DNA of 61,566 nt from CAYPGT01 sp964512985 (GTDB lineage: Bacteria; Cyanobacteriota; Vampirovibrionia; LMEP-6097), in the NCBI GenBank assembly GCA_964512985.1, contig CAZELI010000014.1, positions 1-61,566 on the forward strand, written 5' to 3'. The position numbers and the translations under genes are program-made. Each line of letters starts with the position of its first letter. The stretch's first letter is position 1. This document shows positions 16,995-25,099 of this stretch, piece by piece. The notes under the pieces are model-generated. The model was not told the DNA's origin, did no database searches, and worked only from the letters and a program-made list of their open reading frames with translations.

Positions 16995-17681
16995 TCAACT
17001 ACCTAGTCTGTAACCAAAGCCTCTCACAGTCTGGATAATCTTAGGTTTATTAGCATCTTCTTCGATCTTCTGTCTTAACCAACAGATATGAACATCGACG
17101 GTTTTAGAGTCTCCATCAAAGTCAAGCCCCCAAACCTTCTCAATAAGCTCGTCACGAGAATAAATACGTTTAGGGTTCTGCATAAATAATTCAAGCATCG
17201 AATATTCACGCGGACTAAGGTTTAATTCTTTGTCTTCAAGCCAAGCTCTATGAGTCTTAGTATCAAGAATCACTTTACCGAATCTAATACGTTTAGGATG
17301 CGTAGCATTAGGTTGCTGAGCGCGACGTATAGCAGCATTCACACGCGCCATCAATTCTTCCCAGTTAAACGGCTTAGTGATGTAATCATCTGCACCTGCA
17401 GCTAAGCCTTCTACGATATCTTCCTTTGCACTCTTACCTGTGATCATTACCACTGGCACAAAGTTCTGGCTCTTGCGAATATGCTTCAGTACATCGATTC
17501 CAGAGATATCTGGCATAGACCAGTCTAGGAGAATCAGATCTGGATCTTCTGATTCAAACATTTTCATTGCTTGTTGTCCGTTATACGCAATCGCAGTCTC
17601 AAAGCCCTTTTGCTGCAATGTATAAGCCATCGGATCAACTAAATTTACTTCATCATCTACTAATAAAAGTTTTAAAGACAT
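16995..17681 (-). CDS. OmpR/PhoB-family response regulator
   Basis: The receiver domain has the acidic pair D9/D10, phospho-acceptor D53 (LILLDWSMP) and K103 (DDYITKPFNW). A winged-helix effector domain ends RQKIEEDANKPKIIQTVRGFGYRL, the OmpR-class signature. The 228-residue length is normal. No histidine kinase is adjacent, so it is an orphan here; the kinase at 51897 is a candidate partner but that is only a guess. An SD (AAGGG) precedes the ATG. Three AGGTTAAG repeats lie upstream. Confidence 0.92.
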   Translation of the reverse strand: MSLKLLLVDDEVNLVDPMAYTLQQKGFETAIAYNGQQAMKMFESEDPDLILLDWSMPDISGIDVLKHIRKSQNFVPVVMITGKSAKEDIVEGLAAGADDYITKPFNWEELMARVNAAIRRAQQPNATHPKRIRFGKVILDTKTHRAWLEDKELNLSPREYSMLELFMQNPKRIYSRDELIEKVWGLDFDGDSKTVDVHICWLRQKIEEDANKPKIIQTVRGFGYRLGS

Positions 17682-17705
17682 ATATTACCCTTTATTTTTT
17701 CCCGC

Positions 17706-17771
17706 CTTAACCTAGTCTCAATAATTTTTTTATACCCCTAGTTCTTAACCTTTAACAAAATTTCTTAACCT
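17706..17771. promoter_or_regulatory. Direct repeats upstream of the response-regulator gene
   Basis: CTTAACCT (AGGTTAAG on the coding strand) occurs at 17706-17713, 17744-17751 and 17764-17771. The last two sit in identical 11-mers TTCTTAACCTT spaced 20 bp apart, about two helical turns. This pattern fits binding by an OmpR-type regulator, possibly autoregulation. Confidence 0.45.
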
Positions 17772-17778
17772 TATGCCA

Positions 17779-17804
17779 AAAACCCTTGCAAATACAAGGG
17801 TTTT
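17779..17804 (-). terminator. Terminator after the gene at 17859
   Basis: A 10-bp perfect stem AAAACCCTTG / CAAGGGTTTT has a 6-nt loop. On the minus strand it ends in TTTTT, 55 bp after the stop codon of the small gene at 17859. Confidence 0.75.
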
Positions 17805-17858
17805 ATAAATATAAAGCTTAATTTAGGTTAAAACGATGCTTATCGGCAATAAACTTTA

Positions 17859-18176
17859 TTAACCTTTAGCAAGTTCTGTCATAGATTTATAAGCGTCAGT
17901 GCCTGCTTTCATTTCGTTGATTTGTTCAGAGGCATCTATTCGATTATAGGACTCAGCTACCATAGCAACCATAGTTTGTTGGGTTAAAGACTGACCATCA
18001 CTGAAATAATCATTGATATCATTGCCACCTAGTATATAAGTCTGGTAAGCCTGATCTAAACCTGCATGCTGCTGTTGTAAACTATCTACCCGAGCACCAA
18101 GCACTGCTGAATAACGAGTAGGATTCGCTCCTACAGTAGAACTCATGGCATCTAATTTAACTACATTATCAGGCAT
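17859..18176 (-). CDS. Small hypothetical protein, 105 aa
   Basis: No family is recognised. The protein is Gln/Ala/Ser-rich and probably helical (VLGARVDSLQQQHAGLDQAY). It has no signal peptide and ends TDAYKSMTELAKG. The C-terminal region (MVAMVAESYNRIDASEQINEM) has a heptad-like pattern. An SD-like AAGTGAG lies a few nt before the ATG and a terminator follows. It is divergent from dnaG with a 67-bp spacer. The composition recalls small secreted or flagellar rod-type proteins, but nothing decisive is visible. Confidence 0.7.
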   Translation of the reverse strand: MPDNVVKLDAMSSTVGANPTRYSAVLGARVDSLQQQHAGLDQAYQTYILGGNDINDYFSDGQSLTQQTMVAMVAESYNRIDASEQINEMKAGTDAYKSMTELAKG

Positions 18177-18243
18177 AATTACTCACTTAATTGTAACACA
18201 GATTGTGGATGACAGAACACCTGATTAGCTATACTTAAAACGA

Positions 18244-20133
18244 GTGTCCCTAGACCCCGTACAACAAATCAAAGACAGAGCAGATATTGTCGAGTTAATA
18301 TCTGGAATAATTCCTGTGAAAAAGTCAGGAACTAGTTATGTTGCGGTTTGTCCTTTCCATAATGACACCAAACCCAGTATGCATATTAGTTCTAGTAAGG
18401 GCATTTTCAAATGCTTTGCTTGCGGAGCTGGCGGCGATATATTTAAATTTTGGTCAGATTATTACCAGAAAGATTTCAAGGAAACACTGAAAGAACTTGC
18501 GCAAAAATATGGAGTAGAACTCGTAGGCTCTCAGCAAAACAAAGAAGAGCTTGAACATTTTAATCTACAGATTCGCATGCATGAACTTGCAGCGAAATAT
18601 TACAACGATCAGTTACTAGGTTCAGAACAAGCACTCTTAGTAAGAACCTATTTAGGGAAACGTAAAATCTCCACAAACACTATCAGCGAGTATAAGCTAG
18701 GCTACTCACCTGCTGATCCAGAGAACTGGGGGAAATTAATTAGCTTACTAAAAGACAAACTACAAGTTACAGAGCCGCAGATAGTCGAAGCTGGATTAGC
18801 TTTACAAAGTGAAAAAAACTCAAGATACTTCGATAGATTCCGCGGTAGATTGATGATCCCTATTCGTGATGAACGCAGCAGAGTGATTGCCTTTGGGGCA
18901 AGATTGATTCCAGGAATGGACCATGACAATGGTCCGAAATATCTCAATTCTCCCGATACTCAGACCTATCATAAAGGTGAAACTTTATATGGAATAGACC
19001 TCGCTAAGGAATTTATTCGTAAGGAAGATGCTGTAATCGTTGTAGAAGGTTACTTCGATCAGATTTCTCTATATCAAGCTGGCATTAAGAATGTAATTGC
19101 TAATCAAGGTACTGCTCTTACCACGAAACAAGTCAAAGCAATGACTAAGTTTACTAGTTCTAAGCGTGTTTACTTATGCTTTGATAGTGATGCAGCTGGA
19201 GAGAAAGCGAGTGACAGAGCAGCAGAGATTATCGCTCAGGTACTTACAGGCTATGAACATGAAGTGCGAATTTTACATATACCAGAGGTGAAGGATGCTG
19301 ATGAATTTATCCAAAAGCACGGCACTGAGGACTTTAGAGAACTTTTAAAGCAAGCACCTTTACTCATAGACTACAAGATAGAACAAAGCATTAAAAGTGT
19401 AGATCTCAATTCTCCCCAAAGCAAATCTAAAGCTATAAAAGACCTAAGTAAATATCTAAGTTACTTAACCAATAAAATTGAACTTGCAGAATATACAAGA
19501 ATCATTGCTAATAAATTACAAATAGAGGAAACTATCTTAGCTAAACAATTAGAGACTGAATTAAACTCCCATACTAATACTGACAATCCTTATCAAGCAA
19601 GCCCTAAGACTCAGATTCCAAGCAAACAGCAACAAAGCAATGGGCACATCATGTATCTAGAACATGCTGTTTATGCAGCCGAGCAAGAATTAATTATTCT
19701 GTCCCTAAAAGACCGAACGTTTTTAGAAGACTTCTTAAACCAAGACGGCCAACTAATTTCAGAAATGCACAGAAGAATCATGGAACTGGTAACGGATGTG
19801 AGCTTTGAAAATCCAGATATAAATAATGCAGAAGTGAAATTTGCGTTAGTTGCCAATAAATTATCAGGTGAATTCAGCTTAGCTAAAGAACTTGCTGATA
19901 TTGGTCTTAAACTAGAGAACCAAACAAATCAAGATCAGGATAAAGAAAAATATCAAAAATCAGTAATCAAATTAAAACAAACCAAATTGCAGCAAGAGAA
20001 ATTAATACTTAATAAGAAGTTAGCATCTTTAGATGAATCAAGCTCTGAATGGGAAGAAACTGCCAAAAGAAAATTAGAAATAGAGAAAGAAATTCAAGGA
20101 CTTTATACTAGTTTACGTTACTCAACTATTTAA
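18244..20133 (+). CDS. dnaG: DNA primase
   Basis: DnaG lays down RNA primers at the replication fork. The CHC2 zinc finger is C36-x2-H39-x17-C57-x2-C60 (CPFH, CFAC). The catalytic core follows, with GRLMIPIRDERSRVIAFGAR, the Toprim motif VVEGYFD and the DxD of CFDSDAAGEKA. The C-terminal part (DnaB-interaction region) is helical and diverged. The 629-residue length is normal. The start is GTG with TATACT ending 8 nt upstream and no SD. The 3' end overlaps the convergent hemA by 12 bp. Confidence 0.95.
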   Translation: MSLDPVQQIKDRADIVELISGIIPVKKSGTSYVAVCPFHNDTKPSMHISSSKGIFKCFACGAGGDIFKFWSDYYQKDFKETLKELAQKYGVELVGSQQNKEELEHFNLQIRMHELAAKYYNDQLLGSEQALLVRTYLGKRKISTNTISEYKLGYSPADPENWGKLISLLKDKLQVTEPQIVEAGLALQSEKNSRYFDRFRGRLMIPIRDERSRVIAFGARLIPGMDHDNGPKYLNSPDTQTYHKGETLYGIDLAKEFIRKEDAVIVVEGYFDQISLYQAGIKNVIANQGTALTTKQVKAMTKFTSSKRVYLCFDSDAAGEKASDRAAEIIAQVLTGYEHEVRILHIPEVKDADEFIQKHGTEDFRELLKQAPLLIDYKIEQSIKSVDLNSPQSKSKAIKDLSKYLSYLTNKIELAEYTRIIANKLQIEETILAKQLETELNSHTNTDNPYQASPKTQIPSKQQQSNGHIMYLEHAVYAAEQELIILSLKDRTFLEDFLNQDGQLISEMHRRIMELVTDVSFENPDINNAEVKFALVANKLSGEFSLAKELADIGLKLENQTNQDQDKEKYQKSVIKLKQTKLQQEKLILNKKLASLDESSSEWEETAKRKLEIEKEIQGLYTSLRYSTI

Positions 20134-21189
20134 AGCGTAGTTTAAAACCTTCTCATAGATTAAGTTTTCCGCAAACTCTATTTGATCAACAAAATTCTTG
20201 TCATCTTTGCGAGATGCTGAATAAAATCTTACAAAGCTATCAAGCTCTGAGCTAGATACATAATGATGAAGATTAGTATCTTCATCAAAACTACAGCTCG
20301 GCTTAGAACTAAAATCAATGATAGAAGTCTTATAGTGCTTAGTAAAATGAAGAGAAGGTAATCTAGAATCTATTCCAAAAATTATTAAATCTGCATCAGC
20401 TACTATAGCTTTAACACGATCAGTATGATAACCATATTTAGTTCTAATATATTTCATAGCTTCCAGTTCGGGTGAGGCTTTGATAATGGCAACTTGGTTC
20501 GAGGAAGAACTAATACGATGTAATAATGTTATATTTTCAGCTTTAAATCCTAGATTAATAAGAGATAGGCAAGATTGGTGTGCAGTACTGCCAGAACCCA
20601 TAACAATAACATTGCTGTATTCTTGTTTATTAAATTTATTAAGTGCCATATTGATTGCAACTTCACAATATGAAACTCGCTCCAGCCCTAGCTTAGCGTC
20701 AATTCGTTGGCGTAAAGCCTTAGCTTCCTCTAATAACTCTAAACCATGACGTCCTAAATAACCCATATGATAAGTTTGTTTAAACGAAATCTCAAACTGC
20801 ATACAAATTTCATCTTCACCAACTAAACCACTATTAAGCCCACAATAAGTTCTAAGAATTTGTAATTTAGCTTCGTCATCATAAAGTACATCTAAGTCAA
20901 TCTGAGACTTATTTATAGACTGTACAGTTCTTTGCAATTCAGTAATATTTCTCGAATTTAGCTCACTAAGATAAAGAACTAACTCAAAACGATTACAAGT
21001 AGTAATTAGGGTTACTTCTTTAACATAGGGTAGCTGTTTTAAAGCATCTAATAGTAATGGATATTCATCGTGTGATAATTTTACAGAAAGCAAATCGTCA
21101 GAGTTGAATTCTCTAAGTCTAGTTGTTAATGGATTTTCGTTTTGGTTAGGAAGAGATATTCCTAAATATACTAAATTCATAATACCCAT
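20122..21189 (-). CDS. hemA: Glutamyl-tRNA reductase, divergent
   Basis: This is the first enzyme of the C5 route to 5-aminolevulinate. Visible are the catalytic-cysteine segment TTCNRFELVLY, then YCGLNSGLVGEDEICMQFEISFKQTY (compare the usual LxSGLDSMxxGExQIxxQxKxA) and the NADPH-domain loop VIVMGSGSTAHQS. The 355 residues are about 60 fewer than usual, and the C-terminal dimerisation helix is short. The divergence makes a specialised paralogue possible, but hemD in the same window supports a heme role. The minus strand has TATAAT ending 5 nt before the ATG at 21189. A second ATG lies four codons in. Confidence 0.8.
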   Translation of the reverse strand: MGIMNLVYLGISLPNQNENPLTTRLREFNSDDLLSVKLSHDEYPLLLDALKQLPYVKEVTLITTCNRFELVLYLSELNSRNITELQRTVQSINKSQIDLDVLYDDEAKLQILRTYCGLNSGLVGEDEICMQFEISFKQTYHMGYLGRHGLELLEEAKALRQRIDAKLGLERVSYCEVAINMALNKFNKQEYSNVIVMGSGSTAHQSCLSLINLGFKAENITLLHRISSSSNQVAIIKASPELEAMKYIRTKYGYHTDRVKAIVADADLIIFGIDSRLPSLHFTKHYKTSIIDFSSKPSCSFDEDTNLHHYVSSSELDSFVRFYSASRKDDKNFVDQIEFAENLIYEKVLNYALNS

Positions 21190-21194
21190 TCGCT

Positions 21195-21200
21195 ATTATA
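21195..21200 (-). promoter_or_regulatory. -10 box of hemA
   Basis: On the minus strand TATAAT ends 5 nt before the ATG at 21189, with no SD between. Confidence 0.5.
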
Positions 21201-21206
21201 AACCTA

Positions 21207-21884
21207 TTATCGACAAGTGGCGAAATACTGACACTCATCCTTAAGGATACATTTGGGGCATTGAGGTCTTCTTGCAATACAGGTTTCTCTGCCATGTGAA
21301 ATCATCCATAAAGAGAAATTATTCCAATATTTTTTAGGTACCAGTATATTAAGCTCTTTTTCAATTTTTTCGGGGTCAGTATTTTTTGTTAGACCTAATA
21401 AATAACAAATACGTTTCACATGAGTATCTACAACAACACCCGCAGGTTTATCAAACCAAGTGCCTAGAACTACATTTGCAGTTTTGCGTCCAACTCCTGC
21501 TAAGTATACTAATTCATCAATGTTATCAGGTACTTCTCCCCCATAATGAGAAACCAATCTCTGAGCAAGTTTGATAAGGTTCTTAGATTTGTTTTTATAA
21601 AATCCACAGGACTTAATAAGCTTCTCTACATCACTTAATTTGGCTGCTGCAAGTTTCTCTGGAGTTGGATATTTTTTAAAGAGAGCAGGAGTCGTCATGT
21701 TTACCCTGTCATCAGTGCATTGAGCTGAAAGACAAACAGCGCATATCAACTCAAAGGCATTTTTATGTTTCAAAAAACACTTAATATCACCATAGTAATT
21801 TTTAAGCTTAGAAACAATTTTTTTAGTTCTTACTTTAAGCTCTTCATAATCAAGAACCTGATCATTTACCATATATATCATCAT
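21207..21884 (-). CDS. nth: Endonuclease III
   Basis: This bifunctional DNA glycosylase/AP lyase removes oxidised pyrimidines. The HhH-GPD core includes LICAVCLSAQCTDDRVN, the catalytic lysine loop LAGVGRKTANVVLG and the aspartate in VVDTHVKRI. The [4Fe-4S] loop CIARRPQCPKCILKDEC has the family spacing C-x6-C-x2-C-x5-C. The frame starts at 21884, but later in-frame ATGs at 21881 and 21872 are equally likely starts (the last gives MVNDQVLDYEEL). It is divergent from the LysR gene with a 43-bp spacer. Confidence 0.93.
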   Translation of the reverse strand: MMIYMVNDQVLDYEELKVRTKKIVSKLKNYYGDIKCFLKHKNAFELICAVCLSAQCTDDRVNMTTPALFKKYPTPEKLAAAKLSDVEKLIKSCGFYKNKSKNLIKLAQRLVSHYGGEVPDNIDELVYLAGVGRKTANVVLGTWFDKPAGVVVDTHVKRICYLLGLTKNTDPEKIEKELNILVPKKYWNNFSLWMISHGRETCIARRPQCPKCILKDECQYFATCR

Positions 21885-21927
21885 ACTATAATCTAAAATA
21901 TGATTATCATGATATTATTAAGCTAAT

Positions 21928-22758
21928 ATGCCATTAGATCGAGACGAATTAGCAGCCTTGGTATCAGTCGTAAATACAGGAAGTTTTAGGGCTGCAGCAG
22001 AAGAATTAAAGAGGGCACAATCATCTATCAGTTATGCCATTAAAAACTTAGAGAAAGAATTTGAGATAGAAATTTTTAACCGTAACACTTATAGACCTAA
22101 ATTAACAACTCAAGGCGAACTAATATATCATAAAGCCAAGCATGTATTAAAAATGCAAAGTGAATTAGCAGACTTTGCAAGCAGTCTTAAATCTGGACTA
22201 GAAACCAGTATTAGCCTAGAAATCAATGTCCTTTTCCCTTCGGAGCTACTAGCAACAGCATTAGAGAAATTTAGAAATAAGTTTCCGCAAATACAAATAC
22301 TTCTCTCAATAAAGCCTAAAATTACCATAGAAACTACTAATGCAGTCTCTAAAATTATTATTGATACTGAGAATAGCAATGCTTGTGCTAGCTTAGAAAA
22401 AACTCTAATTACAACTATCGAAAAACTACCTGTCTCTCATCCTGAGTACCCTGCTGTCCAAAAAGGTTTAACAGAAGCTTATTTCAGTAATTTAACTGAA
22501 CTGAAAGTACATAATGATTCTTGTAGTCAAAACAATGTTTGGTCAGTAATGAATTATGAATTAATGAAAGAACTTATTTCTAGAAAACTTGCCTGGGCTT
22601 ATATCCCTACAAACCTCATTCAAACTGAACTTACCAACAATACTCTAGTAAAAATCCCGAGTCTAAATACAAAACATACACCATTATATTTATATAGGGA
22701 CAAATCCAAAGCTCTAGGACCAGCCGCAGAATATTTATATGAATTGTTTCAGTTATAA
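21928..22758 (+). CDS. LysR-family transcriptional regulator
   Basis: The N-terminal winged HTH is typical: ELAALVSVVNTGSFRAAAEELKRAQSSISYAIKNLEKEFEIEIFNRN. A periplasmic-binding-type effector domain follows; 276 residues is slightly short for the family. TATTAT ends 9 nt before the ATG, and the palindrome TATCATGATA (21905-21914) overlaps the short divergent region shared with nth. This may be an autoregulatory site. The MBL hydrolase downstream starts 8 bp after its stop and has its own -10 box. Confidence 0.88.
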   Translation: MPLDRDELAALVSVVNTGSFRAAAEELKRAQSSISYAIKNLEKEFEIEIFNRNTYRPKLTTQGELIYHKAKHVLKMQSELADFASSLKSGLETSISLEINVLFPSELLATALEKFRNKFPQIQILLSIKPKITIETTNAVSKIIIDTENSNACASLEKTLITTIEKLPVSHPEYPAVQKGLTEAYFSNLTELKVHNDSCSQNNVWSVMNYELMKELISRKLAWAYIPTNLIQTELTNNTLVKIPSLNTKHTPLYLYRDKSKALGPAAEYLYELFQL

Positions 22759-22759
22759 T
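22754..22759 (+). promoter_or_regulatory. -10 box of the MBL hydrolase gene
   Basis: TATAAT overlaps the end of the lysR gene and ends 6 nt before the ATG at 22766. There is no SD. Confidence 0.6.
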
Positions 22760-22765
22760 TAAATT

Positions 22766-23413
22766 ATGTCCCAAACTCTACCACTCGTAATCAAGCAAAT
22801 GGAAATAGGTCCAATGCAGAACTATGTCTATCTCATTGCTAATGACCTAACTAAAGAATGTACAGTAGTAGATCCAGCTTGGGATGTAGATACTATACGC
22901 AATGAAGCTAATAAACTAGGTTATCAAATCACCTCAGCATTAATCACTCATGGACATCCAGATCATACTAATGGTATAGAAGAATTACTTAGAACTCATG
23001 ATATCCCTGTCTATGTCTCAGAGCATGAAGCATATTTCTACAAGCCCATTGGAGAGAACATTAAAGATGTGAAACCCAATGACACATTGAATCTAGGCGA
23101 TGTAAAGATAGAGTTTATGCATACACCTGGACACACACCTGGCTCTCAATGCTTTCTTTGTCACGGTAATTTAGTTTCTGGAGATACTTTATTTCTAGAT
23201 GGTTGTGGACGTTGTGATATGCCTGGTGGCGATGCAGAGATAATGTACGATAGTATTTCTAATAAATTAATGAAGCTTCCTAATAGCACCATTATCTATC
23301 CAGGACATAATTATCACCATCTTCACCATGACACGTTAGAGAACCAAAAGAAAACTAATCCCTATATGCAAACGGAAACTTTATCTAGGTTTATATCTAA
23401 GAGACTTGGTTGA
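22766..23413 (+). CDS. MBL-fold metallohydrolase (glyoxalase II-like)
   Basis: A metallo-beta-lactamase fold hydrolase of 215 residues. The metal motifs are THGHPDHTNG (HxHxDH), HTPGHTPGS, the aspartate in VSGDTLFLDGCGRCDMPGGD and the last histidine in IIYPGHNY. The GCGRCDxPGGD signature is typical of small glyoxalase II/persulfide-dioxygenase-like hydrolases. The substrate cannot be read from the sequence. The gene lies close after the LysR regulator on the same strand, which may be functional or chance. Confidence 0.88.
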   Translation: MSQTLPLVIKQMEIGPMQNYVYLIANDLTKECTVVDPAWDVDTIRNEANKLGYQITSALITHGHPDHTNGIEELLRTHDIPVYVSEHEAYFYKPIGENIKDVKPNDTLNLGDVKIEFMHTPGHTPGSQCFLCHGNLVSGDTLFLDGCGRCDMPGGDAEIMYDSISNKLMKLPNSTIIYPGHNYHHLHHDTLENQKKTNPYMQTETLSRFISKRLG

Positions 23414-23437
23414 ATAATAAACTTCTTAGTAAGCTAT

Positions 23438-23794
23438 TTACGAACCAACCTTGCGACGATAAATTACCTTGCCAGTACGTTTAATTTCACGGATAAACTC
23501 GGGATGAACCCATTCTTCTTCATTGTTATAAGAAGAACTCTTAAAACCAATAAGTTGTAAGTCTGGGTCATACAATTTAATTTTTTTAATTAGGTTTAAA
23601 GCATTTAAACTTGCATTATTTGATTTAAAATCTGCAGATACTACAGCAATGTCTACGTCACTATAATCATCAGCACAATCCTTTGCATATGAACCAAAAA
23701 GAATAATCTCGTCTACATTTACAGCTTGAGAAAGTTTATAAACTGTATCTTCTAGGTACTCTTTAAGCTCTAATTGAGTTTTTTTTCTAGCCAT
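23438..23794 (-). CDS. MNT-type minimal nucleotidyltransferase (antitoxin-like)
   Basis: The nucleotidyltransferase motif is intact: GS-x10-DxD in ILFGSYAKDCADDYSDVDIAVV. The 118-residue length fits minimal NTases (MntA). It overlaps the upstream HEPN gene by 25 bp, the standard hepT-mntA order. In characterised pairs MntA adenylylates the HEPN toxin to neutralise it; that is inferred here. Confidence 0.87.
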   Translation of the reverse strand: MARKKTQLELKEYLEDTVYKLSQAVNVDEIILFGSYAKDCADDYSDVDIAVVSADFKSNNASLNALNLIKKIKLYDPDLQLIGFKSSSYNNEEEWVHPEFIREIKRTGKVIYRRKVGS

Positions 23795-24153
23795 TTAAAT
23801 ACTCCTTTCGTGTCATCTAAAATTTTCTTTGTTTTAGGTTCAGAAACTTCTTCTTCCATTTCAACAAAATCATCTGGGTATCTAGTCGTTGAATAATAAT
23901 GGTTAAGCTCCGCAAAGAGTATTTTAATCTCTTCTTTTAAATTACTTATTAATGCTTCTGCCGCTAACTTCAAAAGATTATGAATACGACTTGGAGTATC
24001 ATTATTTTCTGTGATAATACCTTTCAAAAGTTTTTCTAATGCATTGTGGCATTTTTCAACAGACGTTAGATATTGACCACCTTTATAGTTCAACTCAGCA
24101 CTTTTAAGGTCGTATCTAGCAATTTTCAACCAATTTTCAGTCTGCTTTTTCAC
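23770..24153 (-). CDS. HEPN-domain protein (HepT-like partner of MNT)
   Basis: This 127-residue helical protein belongs to the HEPN family: WLKIARYDLKSAELNYKGGQYLTSVEKCHNALEKLLKGII, then TPSRIHNLLKLAAEAL. The RNase-type R-x4-6-H motif of toxic HEPN proteins is not evident; instead it has the P-x3-H-x-L pattern of the NTase-associated HEPN group. The GTG start has TATAAT ending 8 nt upstream on the minus strand. It forms an operon with the MNT gene. Confidence 0.85.
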   Translation of the reverse strand: MKKQTENWLKIARYDLKSAELNYKGGQYLTSVEKCHNALEKLLKGIITENNDTPSRIHNLLKLAAEALISNLKEEIKILFAELNHYYSTTRYPDDFVEMEEEVSEPKTKKILDDTKGVFKWLEKKLN

Positions 24154-24217
24154 GTAGCTTCATTATAACATTCACTCCCAAAGCTTCAATTGTATTAGTC
24201 TATAGTAATATAAATTT

Positions 24218-25081
24218 ATGCCCCAAACATTACGATTATTAATAAGTTGCCCTGACCGCAAAGGCATAGTATTTGAAGTTACCAAGTTTATATTAGAGAA
24301 TAACGGTAATATTATCGACTCACAACAACACAGCATGGGATTTGGAGACAGGTTCTTTATGAGGCTTGAGATAGATGCAAGTGAGTTTAAGATTTCTTTA
24401 AATAAACTAGATGACGCATTTCAAAGTATCGCAAATAAATTTGAAATGGAGTTTAGCTTTAACTATCATAGAAAAAATATGGCAATCTTAGTCTCTAAGT
24501 TTGATCATTGTCTTCATGATACTTTGCAGAAACATAAATACGGAGAGATTAAGGCTAATATTCCGCTTATCATCAGTAATCATCCAGATTTAGAGTACAT
24601 TGCTCAATCTTATAATATTCCATATAAACATTTACCTATAGCTAATGATGGCGACAGGAATCAAGCCAAAGCCAATCAGGAAGCTGAAATACTAAAACTT
24701 CTCAAACCACTTAATATAGATACCATTGTGATGGCTAGATACATGCAAATATTAAGTGCCAATTTCATTAATCAATATCCTTATCGTATTATCAATGTGC
24801 ATCATAGTTTTCTACCAAGTTTTAAAGGTGCTAATCCTTATCATCAAGCCTATGAGAAAGGAGTTAAGGTTATCGGTGCTACAGCCCACTATGCTACAGA
24901 AGATCTTGACATGGGACCAATTATCTCTCAAGATGTCACTCCAGTAAATTTCAAAGATGATGTCGAAGACTATGTTTCCAAGGGCAGAGATCTAGAAGAA
25001 TTGGTTTTTGCTAGAGCTATTAAAGCTCATACCGATGATAAAATCATTGTTTTTCAAAATAGAACAATAGTTTTTAATTGA
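24218..25081 (+). CDS. purU: Formyltetrahydrofolate deformylase
   Basis: PurU hydrolyses 10-formyl-THF to THF and formate. An N-terminal ACT domain (LRLLISCPDRKGIVFEVTKFI) is followed by a formyltransferase-fold domain with KMAILVSKFDHCL-type start (NMAILVSKFDHCLHD), IISNHPDL, VMARYMQIL, the catalytic INVHHSFLPSFKGANPYHQA and GATAHYATEDLDMGPII. The 287-residue length is normal. No SD is present; TATAGT or TATAAA boxes lie 11 and 3 nt upstream, so the promoter assignment is uncertain. Confidence 0.93.
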   Translation: MPQTLRLLISCPDRKGIVFEVTKFILENNGNIIDSQQHSMGFGDRFFMRLEIDASEFKISLNKLDDAFQSIANKFEMEFSFNYHRKNMAILVSKFDHCLHDTLQKHKYGEIKANIPLIISNHPDLEYIAQSYNIPYKHLPIANDGDRNQAKANQEAEILKLLKPLNIDTIVMARYMQILSANFINQYPYRIINVHHSFLPSFKGANPYHQAYEKGVKVIGATAHYATEDLDMGPIISQDVTPVNFKDDVEDYVSKGRDLEELVFARAIKAHTDDKIIVFQNRTIVFN

Positions 25082-25086
25082 AAAGC

Positions 25087-25092
25087 TATAAT
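25087..25092 (+). promoter_or_regulatory. -10 box of hisD
   Basis: TATAAT lies in the 18-bp gap after purU and ends 7 nt before the hisD ATG. No SD is seen. Confidence 0.6.
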
Positions 25093-25099
25093 AATCACA

